Both the position numbers and the translations under genes were made by a program. The notes beneath the pieces are model-generated. The model did not search any database and was not told where the DNA came from. It worked only from the letters and a program-made list of their open reading frames with translations. Shown one piece after another: positions 18,815-28,634 of a DNA stretch of 64,000 nucleotides (the stretch's first letter is position 1; the number at the start of each line of letters is the position of its first letter). The stretch comes from Actinomycetota bacterium. Its GTDB lineage: Bacteria; Actinomycetota; Actinomycetes; JACCUZ01. The stretch is taken from assembly GCA_030841035.1 (NCBI GenBank), contig JAVEDI010000038.1, positions 1 to 64,000 on the forward strand, written 5' to 3'.

Positions 18815-19641
18815 GTCGTCTCCTCCTGCAAGGTGCCAGCCGCGACTCCTACGCCGCGGCGCGCGAGACGCTGGCCACGCTGGTGCAGGCGGCCAGCACC
18901 GACCTGCTCGAGCTGGCCGACCAGCTGTTCGCGGTCACCGAGGTGCTCGACCGCGAGGGCGCTCTGCGCCGGGCGCTCACCAACCCGGCGCGCTCGGGAG
19001 ACGCCCGGGCCGAGCTGGCTCGTGCCGTCTTCGGCGAGCGGTTCGCCGGGGCGGCTCAGGATCTGGTCGTATGGGCGGTGCGAGCCCGCTGGTCCGCTCC
19101 CCGCGACCTGCCGAACGCGCTCGAGCTGCTGGCGGTCGAGGCCGTGGTCGCGGCCGCCGAGAAGGCCGGGCGTCTGGACGCCCTCGAGGACGAGCTGTTC
19201 CGCGTCGGGCGCATCGTCGCGGGCAATCCCGACCTGCGCACGGCGCTGGCTGACCGGTCCGCACCGGTCGAGCAGCGGACGGCACTCCTGCAGGACCTGC
19301 TCGCCGGCAAGGTCACCGACGAGACCCTGCGCCTGGTCCGCCAGGCTGTCGCCGCTCCCCGGGGCAGGCACTTCGACCGTACGATCGACATGTACGGCGA
19401 GGTCGCCGCGGAGCGCCGTTCGCGCCGGGTCGCCCTCGTCGCCGCGGCCGTGCCGCTGACCGAGGAGCAGCGGGAGCGGCTCACCGCGGCCTTGCAGCAG
19501 CTTTACGGTCACGAGGTCCACCTCAACGTGGAGATCGACCCCGACCTGATCGGCGGCGTCCGCGTCGAGCTGGGCGACGAGGTGATCGACGGCTCGATCC
19601 TGACCAGGCTTCACGAGGCGCGCCGCCGGCTGATCCGTTAG
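18811..19641 (+). CDS. atpH: ATP synthase F1 subunit delta
   Basis: Joins the peripheral stalk to the top of F1. The protein has 276 residues, longer than the roughly 180 of most bacteria, as in other actinobacteria. The C-terminal conserved part is recognisable in VPLTEEQRERL, VDPDLIGG-like EIDPDLIGGVRVELGD and DGSILTRL. The N-terminal half is helical and less conserved. Confidence 0.94.
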   Translation: MSRLLLQGASRDSYAAARETLATLVQAASTDLLELADQLFAVTEVLDREGALRRALTNPARSGDARAELARAVFGERFAGAAQDLVVWAVRARWSAPRDLPNALELLAVEAVVAAAEKAGRLDALEDELFRVGRIVAGNPDLRTALADRSAPVEQRTALLQDLLAGKVTDETLRLVRQAVAAPRGRHFDRTIDMYGEVAAERRSRRVALVAAAVPLTEEQRERLTAALQQLYGHEVHLNVEIDPDLIGGVRVELGDEVIDGSILTRLHEARRRLIR

Positions 19642-19701
19642 AACGCACGACCGCACCACCGACACGAACAACGATCGCGACAGAGAGCAGGGAAACCGAG
19701 A

Positions 19702-21354
19702 ATGTCCGAGCTCACGATCCGGCCGGAGGAGATCCGGGACGCGCTGGAGCGCTTCGTCTCGTCCTACGAGCCGGAGGCCGCCGGACGCGAGGAGATCGGG
19801 CACGTCACCGAGGCTGGTGACGGCATCGCCCGCATCGAGGGCCTCCCGTCGACCATGACCAACGAGCTGCTGGAGTTCGAGGACGGCACGCTCGGCCTCG
19901 CCCTCAACCTCGACGTCCGCGAGATCGGCGCCGTCGTCCTCGGCGAGTTCCGGCACATCGAGGAGGGCCAGACGGTGCGCCGCACCGGCGAGATCCTCTC
20001 GGTGCCGGTCGGCGACGGCTACCTCGGTCGTGTGGTCGACCCGCTGGGCAAGCCGCTCGACGGCAAGGGCGAGATCGAGTCGACCGAGCGCCGGGCGCTC
20101 GAGCTGCAGGCGCCCTCGGTGGTCCAGCGGCAGGGTGTCAAGGAACCGCTGCAGACGGGCATCAAGGCGATCGACGCCATGACGGCCATCGGCCGCGGTC
20201 AGCGCCAGCTGATCATCGGCGACCGGCAGACCGGCAAGACCGCGGTGTGCCTCGACACGATCATCAACCAGAGGGCCAACTGGGAGTCCGGGGACCCCAA
20301 GCTGCAGGTCAAGTGCATCTACGTCGCGATCGGACAGAAGGGTTCGACCATCGCGTCGGTGCGCCAGGCGCTCGAGGAGAACGGCGCGTTGGCCTACACC
20401 ACCATCGTCGCGTCTCCGGCCTCGGACCCGGCCGGCTTCAAGTACCTCGCGCCCTACACCGGCTCGGCCATCGGGCAGCACTGGATGTACCAGGGCCAGC
20501 ACGTGCTCATCGTGTTCGACGACCTGTCCAAGCAGGCCGACGCCTATCGCGCCGTGTCGCTGCTGCTGCGTCGCCCGCCGGGACGCGAGGCCTACCCCGG
20601 TGACGTCTTCTACCTGCACTCCCGGCTGCTCGAGCGCTGCGCCAAGCTCTCCGACGAGCTGGGCGCCGGCTCCATGACCGGCCTGCCTATCATCGAGACC
20701 AAGGGCAACGACGTCTCGGCGTTCATCCCGACCAACTGCATCTCGATCACCGACGGCCAGTGCTTCCTCGAGACCGACCTGTTCAACTCCGGTGTGCGCC
20801 CTGCCATCAACGTCGGCATCTCGGTGTCACGCGTCGGCGGCTCGGCGCAGGCCAGGGGCATGAAGAAGGTCGCGGGGCGGCTGCGCCTCGACCTGGCCCA
20901 GTACCGCGAGCTCGAGGCGTTCGCGGCGTTCGGCTCCGACCTGGACGCCGCGTCCAAGGCCCAGCTGGCTCGCGGTGCACGCCTGGTGGAGCTGCTCAAG
21001 CAGCCGCAGTACACCCCGTTCTCCGTCGAGCACGAGATCGTCTCGATCTGGGCCGGCACCACCGGCCAGCTCGACGACGTACCCGTGGAGGACATCCGCC
21101 GCTTCGAGTCGGAGCTGCTCGACTACCTGCACCGCGAGCACAAGGGTCTGGTCGACAGCATCGCGGAGACCAAGGACCTCAGCGACGACACCGTGACGGC
21201 GCTGACCGACGCCGTGACGGAGTTCAAGAAGCAGTTCGAGACCAGCTCCGGCGAGCTGCTCGTCAACGACGAGCCGGTCGAGGCGATGGACAAGGACGAG
21301 GTCGAGCAAGAGAAGATCACCAAGCACGTCCGCAAGCCCCCGAGTCAGAAGTAG
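19702..21354 (+). CDS. atpA: ATP synthase F1 subunit alpha
   Basis: Regulatory nucleotide-binding subunit of the alpha3-beta3 head. The 550-residue protein has P-loop GDRQTGKT with K179 and Walker B-like [11 protein letters not shown]; the [17 protein letters not shown] segment includes the arginine finger region. The C-terminal tail (about 515-550) is charged and slightly extended, a feature of actinobacterial alpha subunits; in mycobacteria an extension here restrains ATP hydrolysis. Confidence 0.98.
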   Translation: MSELTIRPEEIRDALERFVSSYEPEAAGREEIGHVTEAGDGIARIEGLPSTMTNELLEFEDGTLGLALNLDVREIGAVVLGEFRHIEEGQTVRRTGEILSVPVGDGYLGRVVDPLGKPLDGKGEIESTERRALELQAPSVVQRQGVKEPLQTGIKAIDAMTAIGRGQRQLIIGDRQTGKTAVCLDTIINQRANWESGDPKLQVKCIYVAIGQKGSTIASVRQALEENGALAYTTIVASPASDPAGFKYLAPYTGSAIGQHWMYQGQHVLIVFDDLSKQADAYRAVSLLLRRPPGREAYPGDVFYLHSRLLERCAKLSDELGAGSMTGLPIIETKGNDVSAFIPTNCISITDGQCFLETDLFNSGVRPAINVGISVSRVGGSAQARGMKKVAGRLRLDLAQYRELEAFAAFGSDLDAASKAQLARGARLVELLKQPQYTPFSVEHEIVSIWAGTTGQLDDVPVEDIRRFESELLDYLHREHKGLVDSIAETKDLSDDTVTALTDAVTEFKKQFETSSGELLVNDEPVEAMDKDEVEQEKITKHVRKPPSQK

Positions 21355-21357
21355 CCC

Positions 21358-22287
21358 ATGGGCGCGCAGCTACGGGTCTACCGCCGACGCATCCGGTCGG
21401 TGAACGCGACCAAGAAGATCACCAAGGCGATGGAGCTCATCGCAGCGTCGCGCATCGTCAAGGCGCAGCAGCGGGTGGCCGACTCGACGCCGTACGCCGA
21501 GGCGATCACCCGAGCGGTGTCGGCGGTGGCGTCGTTCTCCGACGTCGACCACCCGCTCACGCACTCGCCGGGCGACGCGGAACGGGAGTCGGACGGACCC
21601 CGGCGCGCAGCCAAGCTGCTGCTCACCAGTGACCGCGGGCTGGCCGGCGCCTACTCCTCCAACGCGATCCGCGAAGGCGAGCGGCTCACCGAGCTGTTGC
21701 GTTCGGAGGGCAAGGAGATCGTGCCGTTCGTCGTCGGCCGCAAGGGCGTCGGCTTCTACCGCTTCCGCGGTCGCGAGCTGGCCGGCGAGTGGACGGGCTT
21801 CTCCGAGAGCCCCAGCTACCAGGACGCCAAGGAGGTCGCCGACGCGGTCATCGAGGCGTTCCTGAAGCCGAACGAGGAGGGGGGCGTGGACGAGATCCAC
21901 ATCGTCTACACCCAGTTCGTCAGCATGGTGAGCCAGCGGACCGTCACGCGCCGGCTGCTGCCGCTGGAGATCGAGGAGACCGAGGAGGAGCCCGAGGGTG
22001 GTGCCTTACCGCTCTACGAGTTCGAGCCCTCGGCCGAGGACGTCCTCGACGCGTTGCTACCGCGCTACATCGAGAGTCGCGTCTACAACGCGCTGCTGCA
22101 GTCGGCGGCCTCCGAGCTCGCCGCCCGCCGGCGCGCGATGAAGTCGGCCACCGACAACGCCACCGAGCTCATCAAGTCCTACACGATCAAGGCCAACGCG
22201 GCCCGTCAGGCTGAGATCACCCAGGAGATCAGCGAGATTGTCGGCGGCGCCAACGCGCTGGCCGATGCCACCGCCGGGAGTGAGTGA
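21358..22287 (+). CDS. atpG: ATP synthase F1 subunit gamma
   Basis: Central rotor shaft. The 309-residue protein has the N-terminal helix with [22 protein letters not shown] and the C-terminal helix with [15 protein letters not shown] and [15 protein letters not shown] polar acidic insertion near 205-222 (EETEEEPEG) resembles the actinobacterial gamma loop. It begins three bases after the atpA stop. Confidence 0.97.
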   Translation: MGAQLRVYRRRIRSVNATKKITKAMELIAASRIVKAQQRVADSTPYAEAITRAVSAVASFSDVDHPLTHSPGDAERESDGPRRAAKLLLTSDRGLAGAYSSNAIREGERLTELLRSEGKEIVPFVVGRKGVGFYRFRGRELAGEWTGFSESPSYQDAKEVADAVIEAFLKPNEEGGVDEIHIVYTQFVSMVSQRTVTRRLLPLEIEETEEEPEGGALPLYEFEPSAEDVLDALLPRYIESRVYNALLQSAASELAARRRAMKSATDNATELIKSYTIKANAARQAEITQEISEIVGGANALADATAGSE

Positions 22288-23748
<1,461 letters not shown>

Positions 23749-23923
23749 CAGCTGCGACGTCCCGCCGCGAGGCGGTCGAGGTGGTCCCGGCACGCCGGGG
23801 CCGCCTCCGTCGTAGGCCAGGTCCGGACCGTGACGACCTCGCTACCCCGTGCGCGATTCGTGCGGCGGCGACGGTAACCTGAGCGGCTCGGACCCCCACA
23901 CCTGTGCAATGGAGAGAGTCGCC

Positions 23924-24310
23924 GTGGCTGATCTGCTGGACGTCGAGCTCGTGGCGGCCGACCGCAAGGTCTGGTCGGGCGAGGCGGCCATGGTGGTCGC
24001 CCGCACGACCGACGGTGACATCGGGATCCTCCCGGGGCATGCCCCGATCCTCGGCATCCTGTTCAACGGTGCCGTGCAGATCCGCCAGGAGGGAGGCGAC
24101 CGGGTCGTGGCCGCCGTGCACGGTGGCTTCCTGTCGGTCGCCGACAATAAGGTCGGCATCCTGGCGGAGCTGGCCGAGCTGGCCGAGGAGATAGACGTCG
24201 AACGTGCCCAGCGGGCCCTCGACGCGGCCAGCAGCAGCGACGAGGAGTCCGCGCCGGCTGATGCCCAGCGCGCTGAGGCTCGGCTGCGCGCGCACAGCCT
24301 GGTCGGCTAG
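23924..24310 (+). CDS. atpC: ATP synthase F1 subunit epsilon
   Basis: Rotor subunit that can inhibit ATP hydrolysis, 128 residues from GTG 23924, which follows GGAGAG by seven bases and aligns with the family start (VELVAADRKVWSGEA). ATG 23909 would add five residues. The beta-sandwich domain is clear and the C-terminal helical part (after about 90) is present. The 175-bp gap after atpD (23749-23923) is unusually large for this operon and might hold an extra promoter, but no clear one was found. Confidence 0.92.
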   Translation: MADLLDVELVAADRKVWSGEAAMVVARTTDGDIGILPGHAPILGILFNGAVQIRQEGGDRVVAAVHGGFLSVADNKVGILAELAELAEEIDVERAQRALDAASSSDEESAPADAQRAEARLRAHSLVG

Positions 24311-24360
24311 GGCTCCGAGCAGCACGGAGTGGGCGGGGCGAGCGACGGGGACGGGCGTCG

Positions 24361-24792
24361 ATGAGCGTCGTGGTGTTGCTCGACGCCTTCGCCGCCACCG
24401 TGCTGCTCGTCCTGCTCGGCCTCGTGGGCCTCGCGCTGCGCAGGCGCTTCCTGACGCGGCAGGGCGGCACCTTCGATTGCAGCCTGCGACTGCGCCCGTC
24501 CAGCCACGGCAAGGGTTGGGCCCTCGGCATCGGGCGGTACGCCGGGGACTGCCTCGAGTGGTACCGCGTCTTCAGCTACGCGGCCCGACCGCGCCTGACC
24601 ATGCGCCGCGACGAGCTCGAGATCCTCGACCGGCGGCCGCCCGCGGGACCCGAGGTGTTCAGCCTGCTGGCCGGTGCGGTGGTGGTGCGCTGTCGTCACG
24701 CCGGCGGTCTGGTCGAGGTGGCGATGAGCCCCGACGCGCTGACCGGGTTCCTCGCCTGGGTCGAGTCGGGACCGCCGCGCAGTCGCGTCTGA
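24361..24792 (+). CDS. DUF2550 membrane-anchored protein
   Basis: A 143-residue protein with one N-terminal helix (about 4-26), a short basic stretch and a soluble beta-rich domain (WALGIGRYAGDCLEWYRVFS). Its sequence and place right after atpC identify the actinobacterial DUF2550 family, whose function is not established. It sits 50 bases after atpC and is convergent with the adenosyltransferase gene. Confidence 0.85.
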   Translation: MSVVVLLDAFAATVLLVLLGLVGLALRRRFLTRQGGTFDCSLRLRPSSHGKGWALGIGRYAGDCLEWYRVFSYAARPRLTMRRDELEILDRRPPAGPEVFSLLAGAVVVRCRHAGGLVEVAMSPDALTGFLAWVESGPPRSRV

Positions 24793-24840
24793 CGCGGTCG
24801 TCCGCCGGGCGTCGACCAGCCGGGGCTGCGGGGTGCCCGG

Positions 24841-25413
24841 TCAGCGGTTGGCGCCGGGCACCCAGAGCACGTCGCCGTCCCCGCGGTTGACGTAGCGCGC
24901 CAGCACGAACAGCAGGTCCGACGCCCGGTTGAGGTACTTGGCCGTGAGCGGGTTCATGGCGTCGGCGTGCTGCTCCAGCGCGGCCCACGTGGCGCGCTCC
25001 GCCCGGCGTACGACGGTGCGGGCCACGTGCAGGTGGGCCGCTGCCGGGGTGCCACCCGGCAGCACGAACGAGCGCAGCGTCCCGAGTGGCTCGTTGAACC
25101 GGTCGATCAGCGCCTCCACGGCCTCGATCTGCTCCTGGGTGACCCGCAACGGCGGGTAGGCGGGGTCGGGCTCGATCGGCGTGCACAGGTCCGCCCCGAC
25201 GTCGAAGAGGTCGTTCTGCAGCCTGTGCAGGGCGGCGAGCACCTCCTCGTCGAGACCGGACACCGCGATGGCTACCCCGAGGGCCGAGTTGGCCTCGTCG
25301 CAGTCGGCGTAGGCCACCAGGCGCACGTCGTTCTTGCTGATGCGCCCGCGGCCGCCGTGACCCGTGGTGCCGTCGTCGCCGGTGCGGGTGTAGATGCGGT
25401 TGAGGGTCACCAT
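24841..25413 (-). CDS. pduO: Cob(I)alamin adenosyltransferase, PduO type
   Basis: Transfers the adenosyl group of ATP to reduced cobalamin, giving adenosylcobalamin. The 190-residue four-helix-bundle protein has the ATP motif [11 protein letters not shown] at its N-terminus, then VRRAERA and [12 protein letters not shown] at the active site. It supplies the cofactor required by the ethylmalonyl-CoA and isobutyryl-CoA mutases encoded further on. It starts with ATG seven bases after a TAGGCT box, so its mRNA is probably leaderless. Confidence 0.95.
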   Translation of the reverse strand: MVTLNRIYTRTGDDGTTGHGGRGRISKNDVRLVAYADCDEANSALGVAIAVSGLDEEVLAALHRLQNDLFDVGADLCTPIEPDPAYPPLRVTQEQIEAVEALIDRFNEPLGTLRSFVLPGGTPAAAHLHVARTVVRRAERATWAALEQHADAMNPLTAKYLNRASDLLFVLARYVNRGDGDVLWVPGANR

Positions 25414-25420
25414 GCCCGTC

Positions 25421-25426
25421 AGCCTA
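25421..25426 (-). promoter_or_regulatory. -10 box of the pduO gene (leaderless)
   Basis: On the minus strand TAGGCT ends seven bases before the ATG at 25413. No Shine-Dalgarno sequence lies between them. Confidence 0.5.
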
Positions 25427-25450
25427 GGCGGAGGCCGGCGCAGCTCCCCT

Positions 25451-25456
25451 TACGAT
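25451..25456 (+). promoter_or_regulatory. -10 box upstream of murA
   Basis: TACGAT fits TANNNT and would start transcription near 25463, giving a leader of about 30 nt before murA. It is divergent from the pduO promoter 25 bp away. Confidence 0.4.
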
Positions 25457-25492
25457 GCCGTCGAGAGGTCAGTCCACGGGAACGGCAGGTCG

Positions 25493-26788
25493 ATGCAGAG
25501 CAGTCAGGAGCGGTTCCGGGTCGTCGGGGGCGCGCGGCTGGCCGGCGAGGTCCGCGTGACCGGAGCCAAGAACAGCGTGCTCAAGACGATGGCGGCCGCC
25601 TTGCTGGCCGAGGGCCGCACGACGCTCACCGAGGTCCCGCGCATCTATGACACGGAGGTGATGTCCGAGCTGCTGCGCCGGCTCGGCTGCCAGGTGGAGT
25701 ACGACGTCGAGGCAGGCACGGTGGCCATCGACGTACCCGCCGTCATCGGACACCGTGCCGACTACGACCTCGTACGCCGCATCCGGGCCTCGATCTGCGT
25801 GCTGGGCCCGCTCATCGCCCGCTGCGGCGAGGCCGAGGTCGCGATGCCCGGCGGCGACCAGATCGGCTCGCGCCCGCTCGACTTCCACATGGCGGGCCTG
25901 ACCAAGCTCGGTGCCGAGCTCGAGAGCGAGCACGGGTTCATCGTCGCCCGGGCACCGCACGGGCTCACCGGCGCCACGGTGTGGCTGGACTTCCCGAGCG
26001 TGGGCGCGACCGAGAACGTCCTGATGGCGGCCGTGCTCGCCCGAGGCACCACGGTCATCGACAACGCGGCCCGGGAGCCCGAGATCGTCGACCTGGTGCA
26101 GATGCTGCAGCAGATGGGCGCCAAGGTCGACGGCGGCGGCAGCTCGACCCTCACCATCGAGGGAGTCGACCGGCTCTCGCCCACCACCCACGCGATCGTG
26201 CCCGACCGCATCGTGGCCGGCACCTGGGCGTTCGCGGCGGCCATGACCCGCGGCGACGTCACCGTGCGCAACGCGCGCCCGCAGCACCTGGAGATCGCGC
26301 TGGACAAGCTCGCCGGCACCGGTGCCGTCGTGCATGGCGTCGAGGACGGCTTCCGGGTCGTGATGGACCGCAGGCCGACGGCGGTCGACGCCGTCACGCT
26401 GCCCTATCCGGGACTGGCCACCGACCTGCAGCCGGTCGTCATGGCGCTCAACGCGATCGCCGACGGTGCCGCGATGATCACCGAGAACATCTTCGAGGGC
26501 CGCTTCGTCTTCGCCAGCGAGCTGACCCGCCTCGGCGCCCACGTCCGCACCGACGGTCATCACGCCGTCGTACGCGGACAGCCGCACCTGTCGGGGGCGC
26601 CGGTGCGCGCGAGCGACATCCGCGCCGGTGCGGCCCTGACGCTGGCCGGGCTCGTCGCCCAGGGCATCACGCACGTGCACGACATCTACCACGTCGACCG
26701 CGGCTACCCCGGGTTCGACCAGCAGCTGCGCGACCTGGGAGCCGAGGTCACGCGCGAGCTCGATCCCGACGCGGGCTTCGGTGGGTGA
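25493..26788 (+). CDS. murA: UDP-GlcNAc 1-carboxyvinyltransferase, Asp type
   Basis: First committed step of peptidoglycan synthesis: adds enolpyruvate from PEP to UDP-GlcNAc. The 431-residue protein starts at ATG 25493; upstream in-frame codons lack family similarity. KNSV near the N-terminus and the flexible loop [12 protein letters not shown] are clear. The loop residue that is the catalytic Cys in most bacteria is Asp here (D122, GAC 25856-25858). The same change is known in Mycobacterium and prevents covalent capture by fosfomycin, so natural resistance is expected. Confidence 0.95.
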   Translation: MQSSQERFRVVGGARLAGEVRVTGAKNSVLKTMAAALLAEGRTTLTEVPRIYDTEVMSELLRRLGCQVEYDVEAGTVAIDVPAVIGHRADYDLVRRIRASICVLGPLIARCGEAEVAMPGGDQIGSRPLDFHMAGLTKLGAELESEHGFIVARAPHGLTGATVWLDFPSVGATENVLMAAVLARGTTVIDNAAREPEIVDLVQMLQQMGAKVDGGGSSTLTIEGVDRLSPTTHAIVPDRIVAGTWAFAAAMTRGDVTVRNARPQHLEIALDKLAGTGAVVHGVEDGFRVVMDRRPTAVDAVTLPYPGLATDLQPVVMALNAIADGAAMITENIFEGRFVFASELTRLGAHVRTDGHHAVVRGQPHLSGAPVRASDIRAGAALTLAGLVAQGITHVHDIYHVDRGYPGFDQQLRDLGAEVTRELDPDAGFGG

Positions 26789-26794
26789 CCGACG

Positions 26795-27127
26795 TCAGCT
26801 CGAGGCCAGCAGCCGCCGCGCCGCGGTCTCCTGCTCCTGGAACACCATCACCCGCGGCCCCTCGACGGTCGTGACCAGTGTGGCGCGGATGCCGGCGTCC
26901 TCGAGCCGGCGCCGGGAGATCTCACCGTCGATGTAGGTGGGTGGTGCGGCGATCGCGACCAGCAGGCCGTACTCGTCGCTGCGCCCGACGGCGGGACGGC
27001 GCTGCACCAGCGACGAGGACCGCCGCCCCGTGCCGTAGGTCCAGCGCAACAGCAGGACCAGGACGCCGAGGGCGAGGGCAGTCATGAGCAGGCGCTGCCA
27101 GTCGACCACGCCTCGATTGTGGCCCAC
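26795..27127 (-). CDS. Membrane-anchored DUF2007-like protein
   Basis: A 110-residue protein with one N-terminal helix (about 14-30) and a small soluble domain whose end, AGIRATLVTTVEGPRVMVF, resembles the DUF2007 putative signal-transducing fold. Function is not known. GTG 27127 is preferred because a TAGCCG hexamer lies exactly six bases before it; GTG 27109 is the alternative. Its promoter overlaps that of the divergent dehydrogenase gene. Confidence 0.65.
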   Translation of the reverse strand: MGHNRGVVDWQRLLMTALALGVLVLLLRWTYGTGRRSSSLVQRRPAVGRSDEYGLLVAIAAPPTYIDGEISRRRLEDAGIRATLVTTVEGPRVMVFQEQETAARRLLASS

Positions 27128-27133
27128 GCGCGG

Positions 27134-27143
27134 CGGCTAGGCT
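27134..27143. promoter_or_regulatory. Overlapping divergent -10 boxes
   Basis: On the plus strand TAGGCT (27138-27143) could serve the dehydrogenase gene at 27204. On the minus strand TAGCCG (27139-27134) lies six bases from the GTG of the DUF2007-like gene. The two hexamers share two base pairs, so polymerase could occupy only one direction at a time. Confidence 0.4.
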
Positions 27144-27203
27144 CCCGCCGGTCGGCCTCCGCCGGCCGCCGTACCGCCTGCACCGTCGAGGAGTGACGCG
27201 AAG

Positions 27204-28070
27204 ATGACCGCACCGCAGATGACCAAGCTCGTCGTCGTCGGAGCCGGTCTGATGGGCGCGGGCATCGCCCAGGTGGCGGCCGTCGCCGGGTACGACGTCG
27301 TGCTGCGGGACGTGACCGACGAGGCGCTCGAGCGGGGCCTCGCCGGCATCCAGACGTCGCTCGACCGTTTCGTGGCCAAGCAGACGCTGTCCTCCACCGA
27401 CGCGCAGGCGGCTCTCGGGCGCATCACGACGACGACGAACCTGGAAGCGGCCGCCGACGCCGACATCGTCGTCGAGGCGGTGTTCGAGAACCTGGAGGTC
27501 AAGCACGAGGTGTTCCGCCAGCTCGACGAGGTGTGCAAGGCCGGAGCGGTCCTGGCCAGCAACACCAGCGCCCTGCCGATCACCGCGATCGCGGCGGTGA
27601 CCGAGCGACCCGAGGCGGTGGTCGGCACGCACTTCTTCTCGCCCGTGCCGATGATGGCGCTCTGTGAGCTGGTGCGCGGCTACAAGACGAGCGACGCGAC
27701 GCTGGACCTCGCGCGGGCCTTCGCCGAGTCGCTGGGCAAGACGTGCGTGGCCGTCAACCGCGACGTGGCCGGCTTCGTGACGACCCGGCTGATCTGCGCG
27801 CTGGCCATGGAGGCCATCCGGCTGGTGGAGAACGGCGTGGCGAGCCCCGAGGACGTCGACCTGGCCTGCCGGTTGGGCTTCGGTCACCCGATGGGGCCGC
27901 TCGCAACCATCGACATGACCGGCGCCGACATCCTGCGCAACGCGAGCCTGAACATCTACCAGGAGACCGCCGACGAGAAGTTCTTCCCGCCCGAGACGCT
28001 GACCCGGATGATCGCGGCGGGTGACCTGGGCCGCAAGTCCGGCCGCGGCTTCTACTCCTACGACAGTTGA
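27204..28070 (+). CDS. hbd: 3-hydroxybutyryl-CoA dehydrogenase
   Basis: Interconverts acetoacetyl-CoA and 3-hydroxybutyryl-CoA. The 288-residue single-domain enzyme has the NAD(P) motif GAGLMGAG (13-20) and the catalytic H143 in GTHFFSPVP, and ends with GRKSGRGFYSYD. With the thiolase and crotonyl-CoA carboxylase/reductase encoded in this window it would form the acetyl-CoA to butyryl/ethylmalonyl-CoA route; phenylacetate or fatty-acid breakdown is the alternative role. A TAGGCT -10 box and GAGGAG site precede it. Confidence 0.92.
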   Translation: MTAPQMTKLVVVGAGLMGAGIAQVAAVAGYDVVLRDVTDEALERGLAGIQTSLDRFVAKQTLSSTDAQAALGRITTTTNLEAAADADIVVEAVFENLEVKHEVFRQLDEVCKAGAVLASNTSALPITAIAAVTERPEAVVGTHFFSPVPMMALCELVRGYKTSDATLDLARAFAESLGKTCVAVNRDVAGFVTTRLICALAMEAIRLVENGVASPEDVDLACRLGFGHPMGPLATIDMTGADILRNASLNIYQETADEKFFPPETLTRMIAAGDLGRKSGRGFYSYDS

Positions 28071-28244
28071 CCGCTGTCCGCTCGTGGCGGGCGGACGCCC
28101 CACAGGTCACATTCGTCACAGCCGCCACAGCGTGGCGGCGCCGGATCGGGGACCGGGCGGCGTACGGTCGGCGACGTAGATCGTTCGAACGGGGACACTC
28201 GCGCGGCGGTCACGCGTCGGCAGCCGTGACGAAAGGGTGACTCC

Positions 28245-28553
28245 ATGGGCGTCAGCATCGCCTCGGGGCACGAGTTGGTGCTTTCCGGACCGCTGGACGT
28301 GCGCAACGCGGCGGAGGTCCGCGACGCGCTGCACGCAGCGTTGAGCGCGGGTTCGGGTGACCTGTACGTCGACGTGTCCGAGGTCGACCTGGTCGACGCC
28401 ACGGGCCTGGGCGTGCTGGTCGGCGCGCACCGCCGCGCCGGACAGCTGGAGCGGCGCGTCGTGCTGCGCGAGGCGAGCCCCCGGTTCCTGCGCATCCTGC
28501 GGATCACCCGGCTGCACCGGGTCCTCTCGCTCGAGTCGCCGGTCCACGTCTGA
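28245..28553 (+). CDS. Single-domain STAS protein (anti-sigma antagonist-like)
   Basis: A 102-residue STAS domain with the standard core (LSGPLDVRNA, LYVDVSEVDLVDATGLGVL). At the position where SpoIIAA-type antagonists carry the phosphorylated Ser (DSSGLG) it has Thr (DATGLG), which could still be phosphorylated. It would act in a partner-switching pathway with an anti-sigma kinase, none of which is encoded nearby. A GAAAGG site precedes the ATG. It lies 82 bases before ecm. Confidence 0.88.
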   Translation: MGVSIASGHELVLSGPLDVRNAAEVRDALHAALSAGSGDLYVDVSEVDLVDATGLGVLVGAHRRAGQLERRVVLREASPRFLRILRITRLHRVLSLESPVHV

Positions 28554-28587
28554 GCGGGCCGCCGGCCGGTCCGGCGAGCCTCGTTAG

Positions 28588-28604
28588 TTACCCGCCAGTA
28601 GACT
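28588..28604 (+). promoter_or_regulatory. ecm promoter with ccr-like operator half-sites
   Basis: TTACCCGCCAGTAG (28588-28601) matches the perfect palindrome upstream of ccr (TTACTGGCCAGTAA) at 11 of 14 positions, and its last three bases begin the -10 hexamer TAGACT (28599-28604). The ccr motif overlaps its own -10 (TAATGT) in exactly the same way. The predicted start near 28611 leaves a leader of about 24 nt with GGAGG before ATG 28635. Confidence 0.6.
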
Positions 28605-28634
28605 CGGTGCACCGTCGGTGCCCCGGAGGTCCGC

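Noticed and set aside
18343-20619. A 758-codon open frame on the minus strand across atpF, atpH and atpA
   Set aside because: It is opposite three certain genes, has a low-complexity Arg/Asp/Leu/Val composition with no family motif, and such frames are common in DNA this rich in GC.
24793-25492. Cobalamin riboswitch near the B12-related genes
   Set aside because: The gaps before pduO, ecm and icmA are short, and I recognised no B12-box or adenosylcobalamin riboswitch core in them.
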